Part shown: positions 1 through 12,765 of the stretch, in pieces
Layout: each line of letters opens with the position of its first letter
Position numbering within the stretch: position 1 is the stretch's first letter
The notes under the pieces: model-generated
The model's input: only the letters and a program-made list of their open reading frames with translations
What the model was told of the DNA's origin: nothing
Database searches by the model: none
Assembly (NCBI RefSeq): GCF_029168945.1
Contig: NC_083606.1
Coordinates: forward strand, 186,001-250,000
Length of the DNA: 64,000 nucleotides
Direction: 5' to 3'
From: Cannabis sativa
Lineage: Eukaryota; Streptophyta; Magnoliopsida; Rosales; Cannabaceae
Translations under genes and position numbers: made by a program

Positions 1-75
1 AGTAGTATCACTAATCGGTAGTATTAACCATAGAACTTAGAATATTTGAACCACAAGGCGGTTATTTTGTTGCAG

Positions 76-147
76 GGAGCTATTGGCGATGATGATTCGA
101 TATACATGTCACTTGGAGAAATACCACTAAGTATGTTAGATCTTTAA
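76..147 (+). CDS. Possible last exon of an unidentified gene (partial)
   Basis: A pyrimidine-rich stretch ending in TTGCAG precedes base 76. From there 23 codons run open to TAA at 145-147, ending in the residues GEIPLSMLDL. The composition (GDDDS acidic patch, then a hydrophobic end) looks protein-like, and the preceding 75 bases look like intron. The rest of the gene would lie left of the window. I do not recognise the family. It could instead be a chance open stretch. Confidence 0.3.
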   Translation, partial: GAIGDDDSIYMSLGEIPLSMLDL

Positions 148-2611
148 TCTAATTTGGTCTTGTGGTTCTGTTGGTAGTTTCTTTATTCGATTTTTCCTAA
201 GCGGTTTGTAAATTATGTGTAGCTTTTTTAAGGCCGTGGGAGCAGCCACCGCCACAGGAGTATGAAAAGCCTTTTTGAAGAATAAAAAGAAGAAGATAAT
301 AAGAGAAGAGAAGAGTGTCTTTTGAGACATAAAGAAAATTTGGTATGTTTAATTATTTGATCATTGGGGTCTTGTTAACTCTATTATGTTACAAAACATA
401 TCTATCTATCTATGATATCTATTCAAAAAGCAAAGAATGCTTTGCTTTTTTATTGCTTGTTTGATCTTTGCTTATCAAGGCTGCAAGTAAATATGTCTTT
501 TTTGGGCAGAGGTTGAAAGATATTGATAAGAATCTTCCCTTCTTTTCCTTTTCTTATGAGATTCCATTGTTCCACATAGTTGTTCTTAACTTGTGTAGGT
601 AGAAATGATTGTCTCATGGAATCCAATTCCTCAATGGCCTGTCTTACAAAACAAATGATGTGTTACTTAAACCATAGATATTTATAGCTTCTAAATCTTT
701 GTTTGCATCGATTAATATTCGTTCTCGTAAAAAAGTGGATCCATCTAACGAGTAATGATGTATGTACACACAAAATATGCACCAGAGTATTACATACAAT
801 TTTTATTTTTGACCGATCCCAATTCAAATTATTTTGAATTACATCACTAGTGCCTACATGTTATATCATTATTAGTGTAATTAAGTATCAGGTCCCATAT
901 AATCTAACGTAATAGCTTTTAGAGAGTATTGTTAACCAATCTTAAAGTATTTTTTGTAAAAAGTGTTGGACACCACTGGTGCTTAATAGCAATGCTGAAA
1001 AACATCTACCATGTATGTAATATTTGACATGAATATTCTAGTCTAGTGTAGAATATGCTTGGTGTTATAGAATCTTAGCAAAGAAGAGTTGAGCCTATTG
1101 TCAAAGCACATAAAATTTGGGCCTAATTCCACTTCATTGTTAGATCTTATGAATAGTACCAAAACCAAATTCTTAATTTTCTTTATTGATGAAATCACAA
1201 CTTTACATTGACTACCTCTCCCTCTCTCTCTATTTATCTTTATTGAAAGAAAGAAGGGAAAAAAAAGTGATGATGTTGATATGTGATAAGAAGAAGAATA
1301 AGAAGGAAAATGGTGAAAGGTAGCTTGCACTAAACTGTGGTGTTTGTTTGTCCAATTTATGCTATTGAAGTTTGTATGGGAATGAAGTAATAAGAAAATC
1401 ATGTATAGGACTTTAAGATGGATTGGATGGATCATGGATGGATGAGCTGAATTTAAGGTTAAAGACAATTAAGCTCATATGTATATGGGGTCCCCCACCA
1501 CCCATCATTCATACTTAGTTTCCCTTTTCATTTTCTTTCTTTATATTTTGAATAGCATTTTAGGAAGGGTTGGAGAGGGGATATTGATCAAATATCATTA
1601 AGATTAATAATTGAAGATAACATAATAGTAGTAGTAGTAGTAGGTAAGGTATAAGGGGGTATATATATGAATGAATGTGTTACTATAATTAACAAAATCC
1701 AAACCTCTCTCTCCTTACACAAGACACAATTGATCTATACATATACCCTTAATGCTATATTATAATTATTTAGAACCACTTATAAATTTAAAAAATAAAA
1801 AATAAAATAGTTGACAGTGCTGAAGATAAAATTTACATATTTTCACTTGCAATTATTTCTTTCTTATACGCGTGATAAGATTGTTTAACTCTAATTTTTA
1901 ATATTATAAACTATTTAAAATTTTTGTAAAAATAAATAAAAGATGTACTAAAAGGACCCTATAAGATTAAGGGTTAGTACATAAATTTCTTAAATATATT
2001 TGGTGTTGTAAATGTAATGAGCCTTGTTAACTAAGATGGGTGGCCATGCAGCATACATAGGTAAGTAGCAACTAGCAAGTCCACTATATTTATTAGTTTA
2101 GTTTAGTAAATTAGAATTGAGAAGTATGTGTGTTTGTAATTAATATTTATGTTGTATGATGATGAATAATATTTATAGTACAAGCAAGTTGGACAATTGT
2201 CAATTGGCCCCCCTTTTAATTTTTTTTCATTTTCTCTAGAGAGAAAAAAGAAAAGTAAAGAAATGAAATGGGATTGGGATTATGATTAGGGGGTTGTAGA
2301 GTGAGTCCATAGGACCCTCTTTATCTCTCTCTCTCTCTTTATATTTCTCTTGTGAGTTGTGATAGTAACAACATATGTGGCGGCGTGCCCTTTCCTTGCC
2401 TTTGCCGACATAATATATGCATCATCTCATCACTATTATTTATATTTATTTACAGCTTAATTTAAATTTTTATTCGCGATATCTATTAAATTATACTTTT
2501 TAAATTTTTTAAGTCATTAAATTTTTTTTTAAAACTACTAAGATTGTTAGATGTAAAAATTTTTATTTAATTTTTACTAAAGAAAGTCTGATATAGATAA
2601 AAATTTAGGGG
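148..2611. other. Intergenic, AT-rich, no supported gene
   Basis: Open stretches here, such as one of 141 codons on the minus strand at 1043-1468, are low-complexity and match no family I know. A short AGT microsatellite lies near 1627-1643. A degraded copy of the window's commonest foldback repeat family lies around 1800-1935 (ATACGCGTG core, then an A/T-rich arm). Confidence 0.5.
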
Positions 2612-3188
2612 TATTAAGAGTTAGTCTCACATTGTTAATGCGTAAAAATAAATTGTGATATAGAAGATAAATGAGCTACTCTTCCCATTACCAATTGATT
2701 TTGAGATAGAATCTCATTCATCTTATTCCCAAAATCTAACATAAGTTTTGAGATGGAACCCCATTTATCCAAAAAGTCGTTTGTGATCCGTTGTGAGCCA
2801 AAGTGCTGCCAGTCCAAACAGATACTTCCGTTGTCTCCTCTTTAACCTCCATTTAAGACTTTTCAGTCAATATGTGTCAATTTCCAGTATTGGGGTCTTT
2901 GACCTGTTTCAAAATCTACAAATTTTCTGACGTGTACACCCACAAATTTCTTGATATTTAGTCTTGTGGGATTCTTTCAAATGTCACGTTCGGTCATGTG
3001 GTCTCTTAAAGGTCATTCGTTTTAACCACACTTTTGAGGCCCAAACGTGAGGAGAGTATATTAATATTTAGTCCCACATTGCTAATGTGTGGAAATAAAT
3101 TGTGATATATAAGATGAATGGGCTACTCCTCCCATTGCCAATTGGTTTTGAGATAGAACATCATTCATCTTATCCTCAAAATCTAACA
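2612..3188. mobile_element. TRIM-like element with two 130-bp terminal direct repeats
   Basis: Two direct repeats of equal length (2612-2741 and 3059-3188) begin TATTAA, carry AGTCYCACATTG and end in AAATCTAACA. They flank about 317 bp without coding capacity. The element is bounded by AGGGG on the left and GGGGG on the right, a near 5-bp target duplication. Each repeat contains TTGTGATATA, continuing as TAAGATG in the right copy, which resembles an LTR promoter and suggests plus orientation. Size and structure match terminal-repeat retrotransposons in miniature. I could not see a clear tRNA primer site, so the class is an inference. Confidence 0.55.
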
Positions 3189-3206
3189 GGGGGTATAATT
3201 TGATAT
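3189..3206. repeat. Target-site duplication (left) of LINE relic
   Basis: GGGGGTATAATTTGATAT is repeated exactly at 3511-3528, flanking the LINE relic. It starts directly after the right end of the TRIM-like element. Confidence 0.9.
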
Positions 3207-3510
3207 TTTTTTTTTTTGAGGAACAAGAGGCTGCAACAAAGAAACAAGACGAGAACAACAGCAGCCAAAGGAGGAAACTAAAACGATTCCTCCAAGTCTT
3301 CATCTCGCAACCTGAGGGCTGCCTTAGCAAGTGAATGAGCATTTTTATTAAATTGACGTGGTAAGTGCAGCAAAGAAGCCTCAGGAAAATTGGAGAGGGA
3401 GAGCCTGATCTTCGCAATTATACTGGATAAGGTCGAGTGATCATGCCAAGTTCCATTCACTTTAGTGACAAGATTAAGACAAACGGTAAAGATGAAAGCT
3501 GGGTTCAACT
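3207..3510 (-). mobile_element. 5'-truncated LINE insertion with RNase H remnant
   Basis: On the minus strand the insert reads from 3510 to 3207 and ends in an 11-base poly(A) (T run at 3207-3217). It encodes the C-terminal part of a plant LINE RNase H-like domain, with the typical HLPRQFNKNAHSLAKAAL motif, then a stop and a short 3' untranslated tail. Perfect 18-bp duplications flank it. It lacks reverse transcriptase and endonuclease and is a dead-on-arrival copy. The reading frame is almost intact, suggesting a fairly recent insertion. Confidence 0.9.
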
Positions 3511-3528
3511 GGGGGTATAATTTGATAT
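3511..3528. repeat. Target-site duplication (right) of LINE relic
   Basis: Exact copy of 3189-3206 (GGGGGTATAATTTGATAT). Confidence 0.9.
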
Positions 3529-5631
3529 ATGTTAAGTTTATTGGACATAATTTTGTAAATATTAAAATTTGGAGACACAACTTAGTATATGGACAATCGC
3601 CACATTAGCAAAATTAAATGAAATTAGATAAAAATTCTTAAATCCAACAATCTCAATAGTTCAAATTAAGAGAATTTTTAACGACTTAAAAAGTTCAAAA
3701 GTATAATTTCGTACATGTCATAGTTCATGGGTAAAAATTCTAATTAGTTTTATTTATAAATATAAAGTAATTTCAATCATTTTAGTAATTTTAATTAATT
3801 ATTTTTATTTAATATGGATTTATTTATTTAGACTGACTTATCATGTAGATGTGTGTTTATTGTGTGTGATTTTATATTATGAGCATATAGTGTTGTAAAT
3901 TCATGTATGTGTCGTGTTGGTTTGACTTATATATTTTCGTGTGTGTTTTTTAAAATATGGATCGTATCGTGCGTGTTAACATTTTTAAAGGATAGACTTG
4001 ATATTTCTATTGTAGTGTTTTATTTGGATTGACTCGTTTTTCTTAAACATGTTAGTCTGTTTTTATATCCGGACTCAAATTTGTGCTAAAGTTTTTCACT
4101 TTTTTTTTATAATTAATAAGCTAATTACTAAATTATATTTGTTTTTTATAACTTCAATTATTTTTATAAATTTTAATAATATTTTACAAAAAATTATTAA
4201 AGTTAATAGAAATTGAATATTTACTTCTAGATACTTAAATTTTTAAATTGCATTTTACAAATAAATTAATATAGTTATAGTTTTAGTTTTAGTTTTATAT
4301 TTGTTTTAATAATTGTAATTATAGAATTACAATATTCAATATTATGTTTAAGTTTATTATTACTTTAACTTATTTATAATTGATAAATATGTTATTATTA
4401 TTATTTTTAAATTACAAAGTTTTTTAATGCATCCTAAAATGCCTTTTTGTTCTTGTTATGTTGTATCTTCTTGACTATTCTATTTGTACTTACATGTTGT
4501 GTTTTTTGGGCTTGTTGTGTCGTGTTGTGTCCAAGTTTATATTTTTCCGTGTCTGGTTGTACTCATACCTCTCGGGTTCATGCAAGTCTTGTCTTGTGCT
4601 CAAATTCATATTTTTTCGTGTCTAGTTGTACTCTTGTCTCTCGGGTTCATGCCAATTTTGTGTCGTGTCAAAAAGCCTAACCTATATATACAACACTATA
4701 TGCACATATCATTATTACCATCACCTAAAGCATCAAATGGTACTCCTACTTCTCCTGGCATCACATTTTTATTATTAGAGCATTTCTAATGTAACACTAA
4801 AAATATAGTGTATTATTATATTTTAGTATATTTAAAATAATATAATTCTAATAGTATTCTAAAAAATGTGTCAAATTTACAATATGTTAAAAAATTGTAT
4901 TAAATTTAGCCTACAATAAATAATATTTTATTTATTTATTATCATACTATTAATTATTATGATTTTTTGACTTTTAAAAAACCTTACATATTTTATTTAC
5001 TATATTACTATTATTTAACAATAAAAAGAATAAAAAATAATTTTATATATTTTTAATAAAATATTAAATGGCAATTAATAATAATTAATATATTTTTTAG
5101 TTATTTTATATTTTGTACATTGGAACATAACTTGATGAAATGATTGTACATAATACTAATAATAATAGCATAGTCTTTTTCTTCTTGATTTTAATTATGT
5201 GTTCTTTTTCGTAGATATGAAGCTAAGTGTAGAGAGCTTTAATTCCTTTTCTATAAATAGTTTTGTGAGAAAGAAAAAAAAAAGAAGCTTTTTCATTTCC
5301 CCAAAATGGGAAAAAGAAGAATTAAATGAAATTAAAAACAGATTTAAACAAAAAAAAATATATGAATGAATGAAACCATACCAGTACCACTAACTTCTTT
5401 ATTTATCATCAAATGGATAAAAATAAAAATATATAATAAAAGTAATAAGTGGGATAAATATTGAATAATTACATGAAATATTAATTTTTATAAAAAATTT
5501 ATATTTTTATGTGTAAATTTATTTTTATATTTTTACGGTATTTTATAAAAAATATAAAAAAATAATAGAAAATTCAAATGAAAGTAATAAAAAAATAACA
5601 TCAAAACAATAATAAAGTAACATAAAAAATA
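3529..5631. other. Intergenic, AT-rich; degenerate GTGTCGTG-type repeats and a weak foldback
   Basis: No gene is supported. Around 3900-4680 the text is rich in GTGT/CGTGT words. A segment starting GAGCATTTCTAATGTAACAC near 4778 and ending near 5130 in TACATTGGAACATAAC may be an old MITE with imperfect inverted ends. Confidence 0.4.
4532..4669 (+). repeat. Tandem duplication of a 69-bp unit
   Basis: The units 4532-4600 and 4601-4669 both contain CGTGTCTRGTTGTACTC and CTCTCGGGTTCATGC. The open frame that runs through them is not protein-like and is judged non-coding. Confidence 0.7.
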
Positions 5632-6005
5632 GGGTAAATACCATTTTGGACCCTCTGTTCTACAAAAGTTATCAATTGGACCCTGTGTTTTGTTAAATGA
5701 CAAAATGAACCCTGTATTTTCTAAAATAGTACAAATAGGACCCTGAATTGATTTTTTGTCAAAATAAAGTTTAATTATAATCCGATCTAAAAGTACTATG
5801 ACAAAACTGTTTATATTTTTTTGTATTTGTTCGTATTAAGCACTGTCTTCAAGTTGGTTGTATTAAAAAAAAAATTGTCAAAAATTAAGCTCAGGGTCCT
5901 ATTTTTACTATTTTAGAAAATACAGGGTCTATTTTGTCATTTAACAAAACACAGGGTCCAATTTGTAACTTTTGCAAAACACAGGGTCCAAAATAGTATT
6001 TACCC
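5632..6005. mobile_element. MITE with about 130-bp terminal inverted repeats (GGGTAAATAC family, copy 1)
   Basis: The left end GGGTAAATACCATTTTGGAC matches the reverse complement of the right end, GGGTAAATACTATTTTGGAC. The arms continue to pair for about 130 bp, with repeated GGACCCTGTGTTTTG and GACCCTGTATTTTC blocks. The total is 374 bp. The flanks TAAAAAATA and TAAAAATAA resemble a slightly decayed 9-bp target duplication, which would suit a Mutator-like MITE. No coding capacity. A diverged copy of identical length lies at 23389-23762. Confidence 0.85.
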
Positions 6006-8495
6006 TAAAAATAATACATAAATAACTAAAATTCAACAATAAAATAATAAAAATACAACATAAAATGTACTAGAAAATCGTATTTTATGTAAATGAAATC
6101 TAAAAAACCGTAAAAATATTGAAAATTCCATACATATTGTATTTTTATAATTTATTTTTATTGTTTTAGTGTATTTTTTTTTTTTTGAAATTATCCCATA
6201 AATAAATGTTGTAGTTATTTATGCTAGACATCATGGGTGCTTTCAGCATTTCTCTTTGAAGAAAGGTTCATTAATGCATTCAGCATATGGGAGAATTTTA
6301 GTCCAATTTTTTTTTCTGATCGTCTACGTTGTAGTTATTTAAGACAACTTATAAAATTTTGAGAGATTCAGAAAAATTTAACACGTTGAAAATAGGATTC
6401 AAATAGTTTCTTGCACTTGAGAGTACTCTTTTATTTTATGTGTGTGAAATAAACTGTATAAATCCTATTTTAGACATATTAAATTTTTCAAAATTTTCAA
6501 AGAATGTCCTAAATAATTATAACATTGATTTTAAATGTCAAAAGAGATATAAATGAATTAATAATGCTTTTAGAGTTGCATTGTAAAAAATTTCATAAAT
6601 ATTTATATATATGTGTGAATATATATAATAATGAGGATTATTGTTGTATATATTTTAGTGAAGAAAAACTATTTATTTCTAGCTTGTGTTGTGTCTAGAT
6701 GACCAAGTAATATTTATATATATTATAAAAAGGAAAAAAGATGAGCAAAAAATATTAAAACCTAACCCTAAAACCAACCTAACCTTTCTTCTCTATCCCT
6801 ACCTAGCTAGGTCTATAAACTACAACTACAACTACGAAAGCAGCACCTAAAGTCAATAAATAATTACAAAAATGTCAATTAAGAAAGAGTATTTGTCATT
6901 GGACATCATTCATGGCTCAACACCTTCTATAAATATCGCAATATTTTTTAAAAATTATTTTATTAATTTATATAAGATTAATATTTAATTACACTAATAG
7001 TAATATAACAATATTAAAGATGAGTGTTAGGTACTAATAATATCTTATTTGTATATACATATAAATAAGTTCTCATTTCCTAATACATAAAAATCTTATT
7101 TGTACCTTAAATTCTTAAATTATATAAGTTTTGGCAAGTTAATTCTTAAATTTTATTTTTTGATAAATTAATTCTAAACTATATATGTTTTGGTAAATTT
7201 ATAAATGGTCCCTAAACTTTTATCTTATTATTAACATTAAATTCTCACTCTTAAATATTGATATTTTTATTATTTTATTACTTACTATTTAATCTATTTT
7301 GTGTATTGAATAATCCCCACTCTTAGTTTTATGTAGATATATTAAGTGTAATGATATGTACTTAAAATACAGACTCAAATTTAACACACTAATGTGATAG
7401 TTTCTACAATCAATTATAATGAATATTTAAAATATATATAACTGAATATAAAATATGTCACATATATATTAATGTATTGTGTGTAATATGTAAGTATATA
7501 TTTTAAATGTACATATGAGTAATGGATCACAATACATTATAATTAACCTCCATAAATTAATACTGATCAATTAATTAATAACTTATAATTAAATTATAAT
7601 TTTGTCCAATAATTATGACTCAAAAGAAAAAAGTAGTAATGATATACACTCAAATTACAAACCTTTATCTCACAAAATAATGTGTATTAAAAAATTAACT
7701 TTATATAGTTTTAAGTGGGGAAATCAATTTAAATTGTGTGGTTAAATTAATATTTGTGTATTTAATTATTTGTTTTTGTATATAATAGTTGTGTTATTAA
7801 TAATTGCTTTCACTTCATCAAAAATAATAATAATCTCTTTCACTGCTTAACTAATTTATTTGACAATTAAGGAATATATATAATAATTATAATATTTATA
7901 TATATATATCATCATACAAAGTATATCTTCTAAAATTCTACTACTCATTATACAAGAAATAATAATATTCAATATATAGATAGAATATATTATTTTCTTT
8001 AAGAAAAAAATAAAAGTGAATTAAATAACGACAAAAATATATGTATAATACACTAATGAGTACGTATAGTGCACTATGAAAAAATTAGACTAAATAATTT
8101 TTTAGATATCAAAATAGATAAGCGTGCATTAGTGCATCTATTTCAATGGGTGTATTGTAAAAATTTTCTACTGATCAATTTCACTATACGTACGTATGGA
8201 CATATATGCTTTACATTGAATCTAGCCATATATAATATATATACATATATGGCATGCATGTGCATGTGTTTCTTCTTTCTTTCTTTTTTTTTTCTTTTAT
8301 TTGGATAAAATATATAATAATTTATAAATCTAGGTGAAAAGGGTACTAGATAGAATTAGGAGTAGTAGGTGTATATATATGTGTATTATTAAGGTAATAT
8401 TATTACTCTAATAGTAATTAAAAGTGAATGAGAAATTAATAATTAGAGTAATATATAATTGATTTTTACAACAAAAGAATGTCTCTATTAATTAA
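6006..8495. other. Intergenic, AT-rich, repeat relics only
   Basis: No gene is supported. Bases 6170-6560 and 8040-8170 hold degraded copies of the common foldback family (motifs GTAGTTATTTAAGAC and TGCATTAGTGCATCT). The remainder is simple A/T-rich sequence. Confidence 0.45.
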
Positions 8496-8998
8496 TTTTT
8501 TTAATTAAAATGAAATATCAATTTCATTAAAATTTAGTATTCAGAGTACATAAGGGTTTGTAAATCAGCCGGAACATTATAATCAATAATGCTTCAACTA
8601 GAAAGAAATCGAGATTGCCTAGCAATATAATGGGCAACTCGATTTGCTGATCGTTTTACAAAATAAAGACTTACATTTTTTAAAGAGGAGAGTAAAAATT
8701 GACAATCTTTAACAATAAGACCAAAGACAAATGACATAGTGTGACTATTTCGGATTGCTTGCACAGTAAGCATGCAGTCAGTCTCAACCTCAACATCTTC
8801 CCAAAAGTTCCTCTTCACCCAACTGAGTGCTTCTTTCACTCCCATAGCTTCAATTGTCTCGGCCGGATAAGTACCACCATGGTAGACGACTATAGCTTCA
8901 AGTAGTTTGCCTAAATAAGCATCCCTTGCAACAATGCCAAAACTGTAACTTTGATCCTCTTGGAATAAGGCGCAATAATTAGGAGTACACAAAAACAA
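8496..8998 (-). mobile_element. LINE relic with RNase H-like domain
   Basis: An open frame of 134 codons (8594-8998, minus) encodes most of a plant non-LTR retrotransposon RNase H domain: SYSFGIVARDAYLGKLLEAI, then ETIEAMGVKEALSW, VEVETDCMLTVQAI and the C-terminal VKRSANRVAHYIAR. The region toward 8496 is 3' tail ending in a run of seven T (8496-8502), i.e. a short poly(A) on the minus strand. Reverse transcriptase is absent, so the copy is 5'-truncated. I could not find a convincing target duplication. It is a transposon fossil, not a host gene. Confidence 0.75.
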
Positions 8999-10059
8999 AA
9001 AACTAAATTAAAAAATAGAGAGATATTTGTAATTAATTTTATTTATTTATTATTAGATTGAAAAAAGAAAGATTACAAAAATTTTACTTTGTCACAATAA
9101 AATTTGTAACTAAAAGTAAAAATATTGTGACTAAAAAATTTCTGGCTAAAAAATATTAGTCACAAAAATCATAATTTGTTATGTCCAAAACTAAATTAGC
9201 GATAACTTGTATCTAAATATTATGTTTTAGTCACAATTAATTTTTTGTTGTGACTAAAAATTACATTTAGCCACAAAAAAATTATGTTATGACTTGTAAT
9301 TAAAATTAAATTAGTGTTAACTTGTATTCAAATATTACATTTTAGTAATAATTAAAAGTTATATTTAGCTAAAAAATTTATTACTACATGTAAGTTTGTT
9401 TTTTTGATAGAGAGGTGAAATGAAAGTAGAATAAATTTGAATGGAAGAAAAGTATAATTAATGGAAGAGTTAAGAGGAGTTATAAAGATGTACCTCTCAA
9501 AAATAGATGTATCGGTGTACTTCTTAAAAATAGGTATATATAGTTGGTGTACCTTTTATGTTTTTAGTTTGTGAATAGTTATAAATTTAATTTTCATATG
9601 ATGGTGTGCAATGTGCATTAATGTACTTATTAGAATATTATGTAGTTTTTTAAAAGGGAAATTTAACTTTTTATTTTCTATATATTTATCAAATTAAAAT
9701 TACTTTTCTAAACTTAAATTAACTGATATTGGTAGAATAGGCTAATATTTCATAAAATTTAATCTTACTCTCCCATTTCAAACTTAGTCCTCTCTCTTCC
9801 TCCTCTCTCTTGCTCTTTGAACTCACCCCAAGAATTACTCACAACCCACCATCTACAATTTCGATCCCTTCTCTCTACGACTATATATTGCGAACACAGA
9901 CCCAACAACCCACAGACTTAATGAGTTCTCCATCAATCACGGCTTCATCATCGATAATGTTATCAAAAGAATAAATTGTATGATTAATATTTTTTGTGAG
10001 TAAATGTTAGATTTAGGGTCAAAAATAGCTGAATCTGAGTTTTAGGCAAAAAAAAACCA

Positions 10060-10450
10060 GCCTCGATGGTGGTCTAATGGTGACCCAATGCTTTTATGTT
10101 GTTAAAATGAGTAAAGGTTGAAGACGAATGTCCAATGGTGGTTCGATGATATGGTTTGATGGTAGTCCGTTGGTGGTCCGCTGCCTTCTTGTTGTCGAGT
10201 AAAAGTTGTAGACGAAGGTTTGATAGTGGTCCGATGGTGGCCCGATGATATGGTCCAATGGTGGTTCGATAGTTGTCTGATGCCTTCCTGACGAGCTTAA
10301 TGAATGGAGCTTAACATCTATAAATATAAAATATGGTCTAATGTTAGTCCGATGATGGTCCGATAGTGGCCTGATACTACTATTTTTTATGTATAAAAAA
10401 ATGGGTAGCATCGGGCCACCATCGGACTCTTATCGGACCACCATCAGTAT
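10060..10450. repeat. Degenerate tandem array of GGTCCGATGGT-like units
   Basis: Words such as GGTCCGATGGTGG, GGTTCGATGATATGG and GGCCCGATGATATGG recur over about 390 bp, with interruptions. A minus-strand open frame across it yields repetitive PPSDH-type peptides that are a by-product of the repeat. Confidence 0.6.
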
Positions 10451-10540
10451 GGATGGGAATGGAGAGTATGAATGGTGTGAGTTCGATGAGAAGAGAAGGA
10501 AGAAGGGTATTATGAGTATTAATATAAAGTGTGCCTATTT

Positions 10541-10969
10541 TCTTAGGGAAATTTTATTTACACCTCAAAAATTTTTAAAGACACCTCATTTTAATAATTT
10601 TTATTTTATATGAAATTTATATTTTTAATTGTACTAAATTTTTTATTTTTTTTTCTTCCAATTCATATTCTTAAAAAATATATCTATCAAATAAAAATAA
10701 ATTATATTTTAAATATTATGATAAAAAAAATTAAAATACAAAATTATATGAATTTTTTTTAGAAAAAAAATAAAAAATATATATACATGAGTTAGAAAAA
10801 ATTATGAAAATAAAATCAAAATAAGTATTGAAATTAACATAATATAATGTGAAGAAAAAGTTTTAAAAAAATATTAAGAGTAATTTTTAAAAATTATTTA
10901 AATTTATAATTTTTAATAATAAGGTGTATTTATTATTTTATGGGGTGTAAATAAAACTCCCGTCTAAGA
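10541..10969. mobile_element. Foldback MITE with TTTTATTTACACC ends
   Basis: The left end reads TCTTAGGGAAATTTTATTTA, then CACCTC. The right end reads GGGGTGTAAATAAAACTCCC, then GTCTAAGA. These are inverted copies, and the similarity continues inward for about 60 bp (ACACCTYATT...AATAATTTTTA). No coding capacity. Target duplication not clear. Confidence 0.7.
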
Positions 10970-11140
10970 TACTGTGGGACCCATCTGCCGTACAACAGAT
11001 TGTAATCCGTGTTTTTCAATTCTGAGCACAAAATCGACCGCCTATAAATATATTGATAAATGATATAACAATATCATTTAATATTAACATACCCAACTTT
11101 TAATTAGATAAATATAAAAATATTTATATATTATATTAAT

Positions 11141-11156
11141 TTTTTTTTTTGAAGAA
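11141..11156 (-). mobile_element. Possible 16-bp LINE-tail micro-insertion
   Basis: Ten T plus GAAGAA sit between two copies of ATTATATTAAT (11130-11140 and 11157-11167). This has the shape of a poly(A) tail with a few 3' bases, inserted with an 11-bp target duplication. In such A/T-rich sequence chance is not excluded. Confidence 0.35.
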
Positions 11157-11189
11157 ATTATATTAATAAGTAATGACGGTAAAATTTTC

Positions 11190-11490
11190 TTATATTTTAA
11201 TTTTTATGCACTTAATTTTTTTATTTATTTATTTTTTTTTTTTTGTGTGGCAAAACTTTATTATGTTTATTTTTCTTTGTAAATTTAAAGTGTTAGTTAA
11301 ATATTCTGTCAAATACTAACTAGTCATGATCAATGCATATATGTATAAACGTAAAAGTAAAACTTCAAAATTAATACAATAATAATTTAATTAATATTCA
11401 ACAGTAATATTCAACTCACATCTCAAATTTATATAAAAAAAATAAATATAAGTGTAAAAAATCAAACAATAAAGTTTTTCCCAATATTAA
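11190..11490. mobile_element. Foldback element, copy 1 (pairs with 23810-24110)
   Basis: The arm TTTTTCTTTGTAAATTTAAA near 11269 is inverted against the far end (CTCACATCTCAAATTTATAT). A related element with the same order of blocks (CTTTGTAAATTTAAGGT, then GACATCTCAAATTTGTAAAC) lies at 23810-24110. No coding capacity. Confidence 0.55.
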
Positions 11491-12693
11491 TATAAGAAGT
11501 TGAGTTGATAAGTTAACTTAAAGGCCTTGAACACTACTTACTTACTAATAATACTATTATTACAACTACGTGTGTATGTGTATGAAAGTTGTAACGTATA
11601 TAACTATATATAGGGTTTGTGTAAAGAAGTACCTAATATTACACCCCACACATCACATACATATATATATCATATCATAATATATAATATATTATATTAT
11701 ATGATCACTCCTTTTAATTAATATATTATAGAATATTACACACTTAATTATTCTTAGCTTGTGTATATAATTTTTTTATTTATTATATTTTTAGATTTGC
11801 ATCGATGGAATGGAAGAGTTTGGTTTGTAAAAAGTTTGAGAAGGTGCTAGCTAAACAATTAATTTAATTCAAAAAATTATATTATTATTTTTAAATATTA
11901 TTATTAGTATAGTTTATGCAAAGAGTTGATGTCAATTATTAATTATTTTTAGAAAAAAAAAATATTTATAGAAAGAGAGAGAAAGCATATTGTCCACATA
12001 CAAACACACGCATATCTAAGCTAAGCTCAACAAAGTCAAATTTATACAACACTTTAACTTTTTTATTATATAAAAAAAAAATGTATATATAGTTTCGAAA
12101 TAATGACTTTAATATAGTAAATAGTAAAGGAAATTTATGTAGTAATTCTTTCTAAAGGAGAATTCACTATTTGTTTTCACTTAAAAAAAATTAGTTTATT
12201 TATTTTTATAATGCTGGAAACTATTTAAAATTATTTGTAAATTTAAAAAAATAATAATTTATTGCACTAAAACAAAATTTAAATAATTAATTATTATACA
12301 TATATAAAAAATAGTTGCGAGTATAATAATATATTTCAATATTATTTTTAGTATTATAAATTATTTAAAATTTTCTAAAAATTTACAAATAGTCCTACAT
12401 AATTATAACATACATAATTATTAAAAAAAATTAATCTAAAAAACTTTTTTAAATACCTAATAATAGTGTACTATGCACATACTCAATAGTAAATAGTAAT
12501 GAAAATTTTTACAATATATACCCTTGAAATAAGTGTACCGATATATTTTTATTTATTACGGTATTTAAGAAAAAATTAGTCTATTTTTTTATGGTCGTAT
12601 AAATTGTAGTTATTAATATATTTAACAAAATTTTGAAAAATTAAAAAAAATTTAACACGTCGAAAATAAAATTCAAAAAATTTATTACACGCG

Positions 12694-12711
12694 TAAATAT
12701 TTTTGTTTTAT
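12694..12711. repeat. Target-site duplication (left) of 54-bp LINE tail
   Basis: TAAATATTTTTGTTTTAT, repeated exactly at 12766-12783. Confidence 0.85.
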
Positions 12712-12765
12712 TTTTTTTTAAGAAATAACTCTGCTTTCATTAATTAAGATAGTTCTTTAATAACA
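12712..12765 (-). mobile_element. 54-bp LINE 3' tail insertion
   Basis: Eight T and AAGAAATAACTCTGCTTTCATTAATTAAG-like tail sequence, ending in TAACA, are bounded by perfect 18-bp direct repeats. Read on the minus strand this is a very short LINE 3' end followed by poly(A), an extreme 5' truncation. Confidence 0.75.

Noticed and set aside
1043..1468. 141-codon minus-strand open frame
   Set aside because: Low complexity, no family resemblance, no neighbouring exons.
10094..10411. 105-codon minus-strand frame with PPSDH repeats
   Set aside because: By-product of the degenerate GGTCCGATGGT array.
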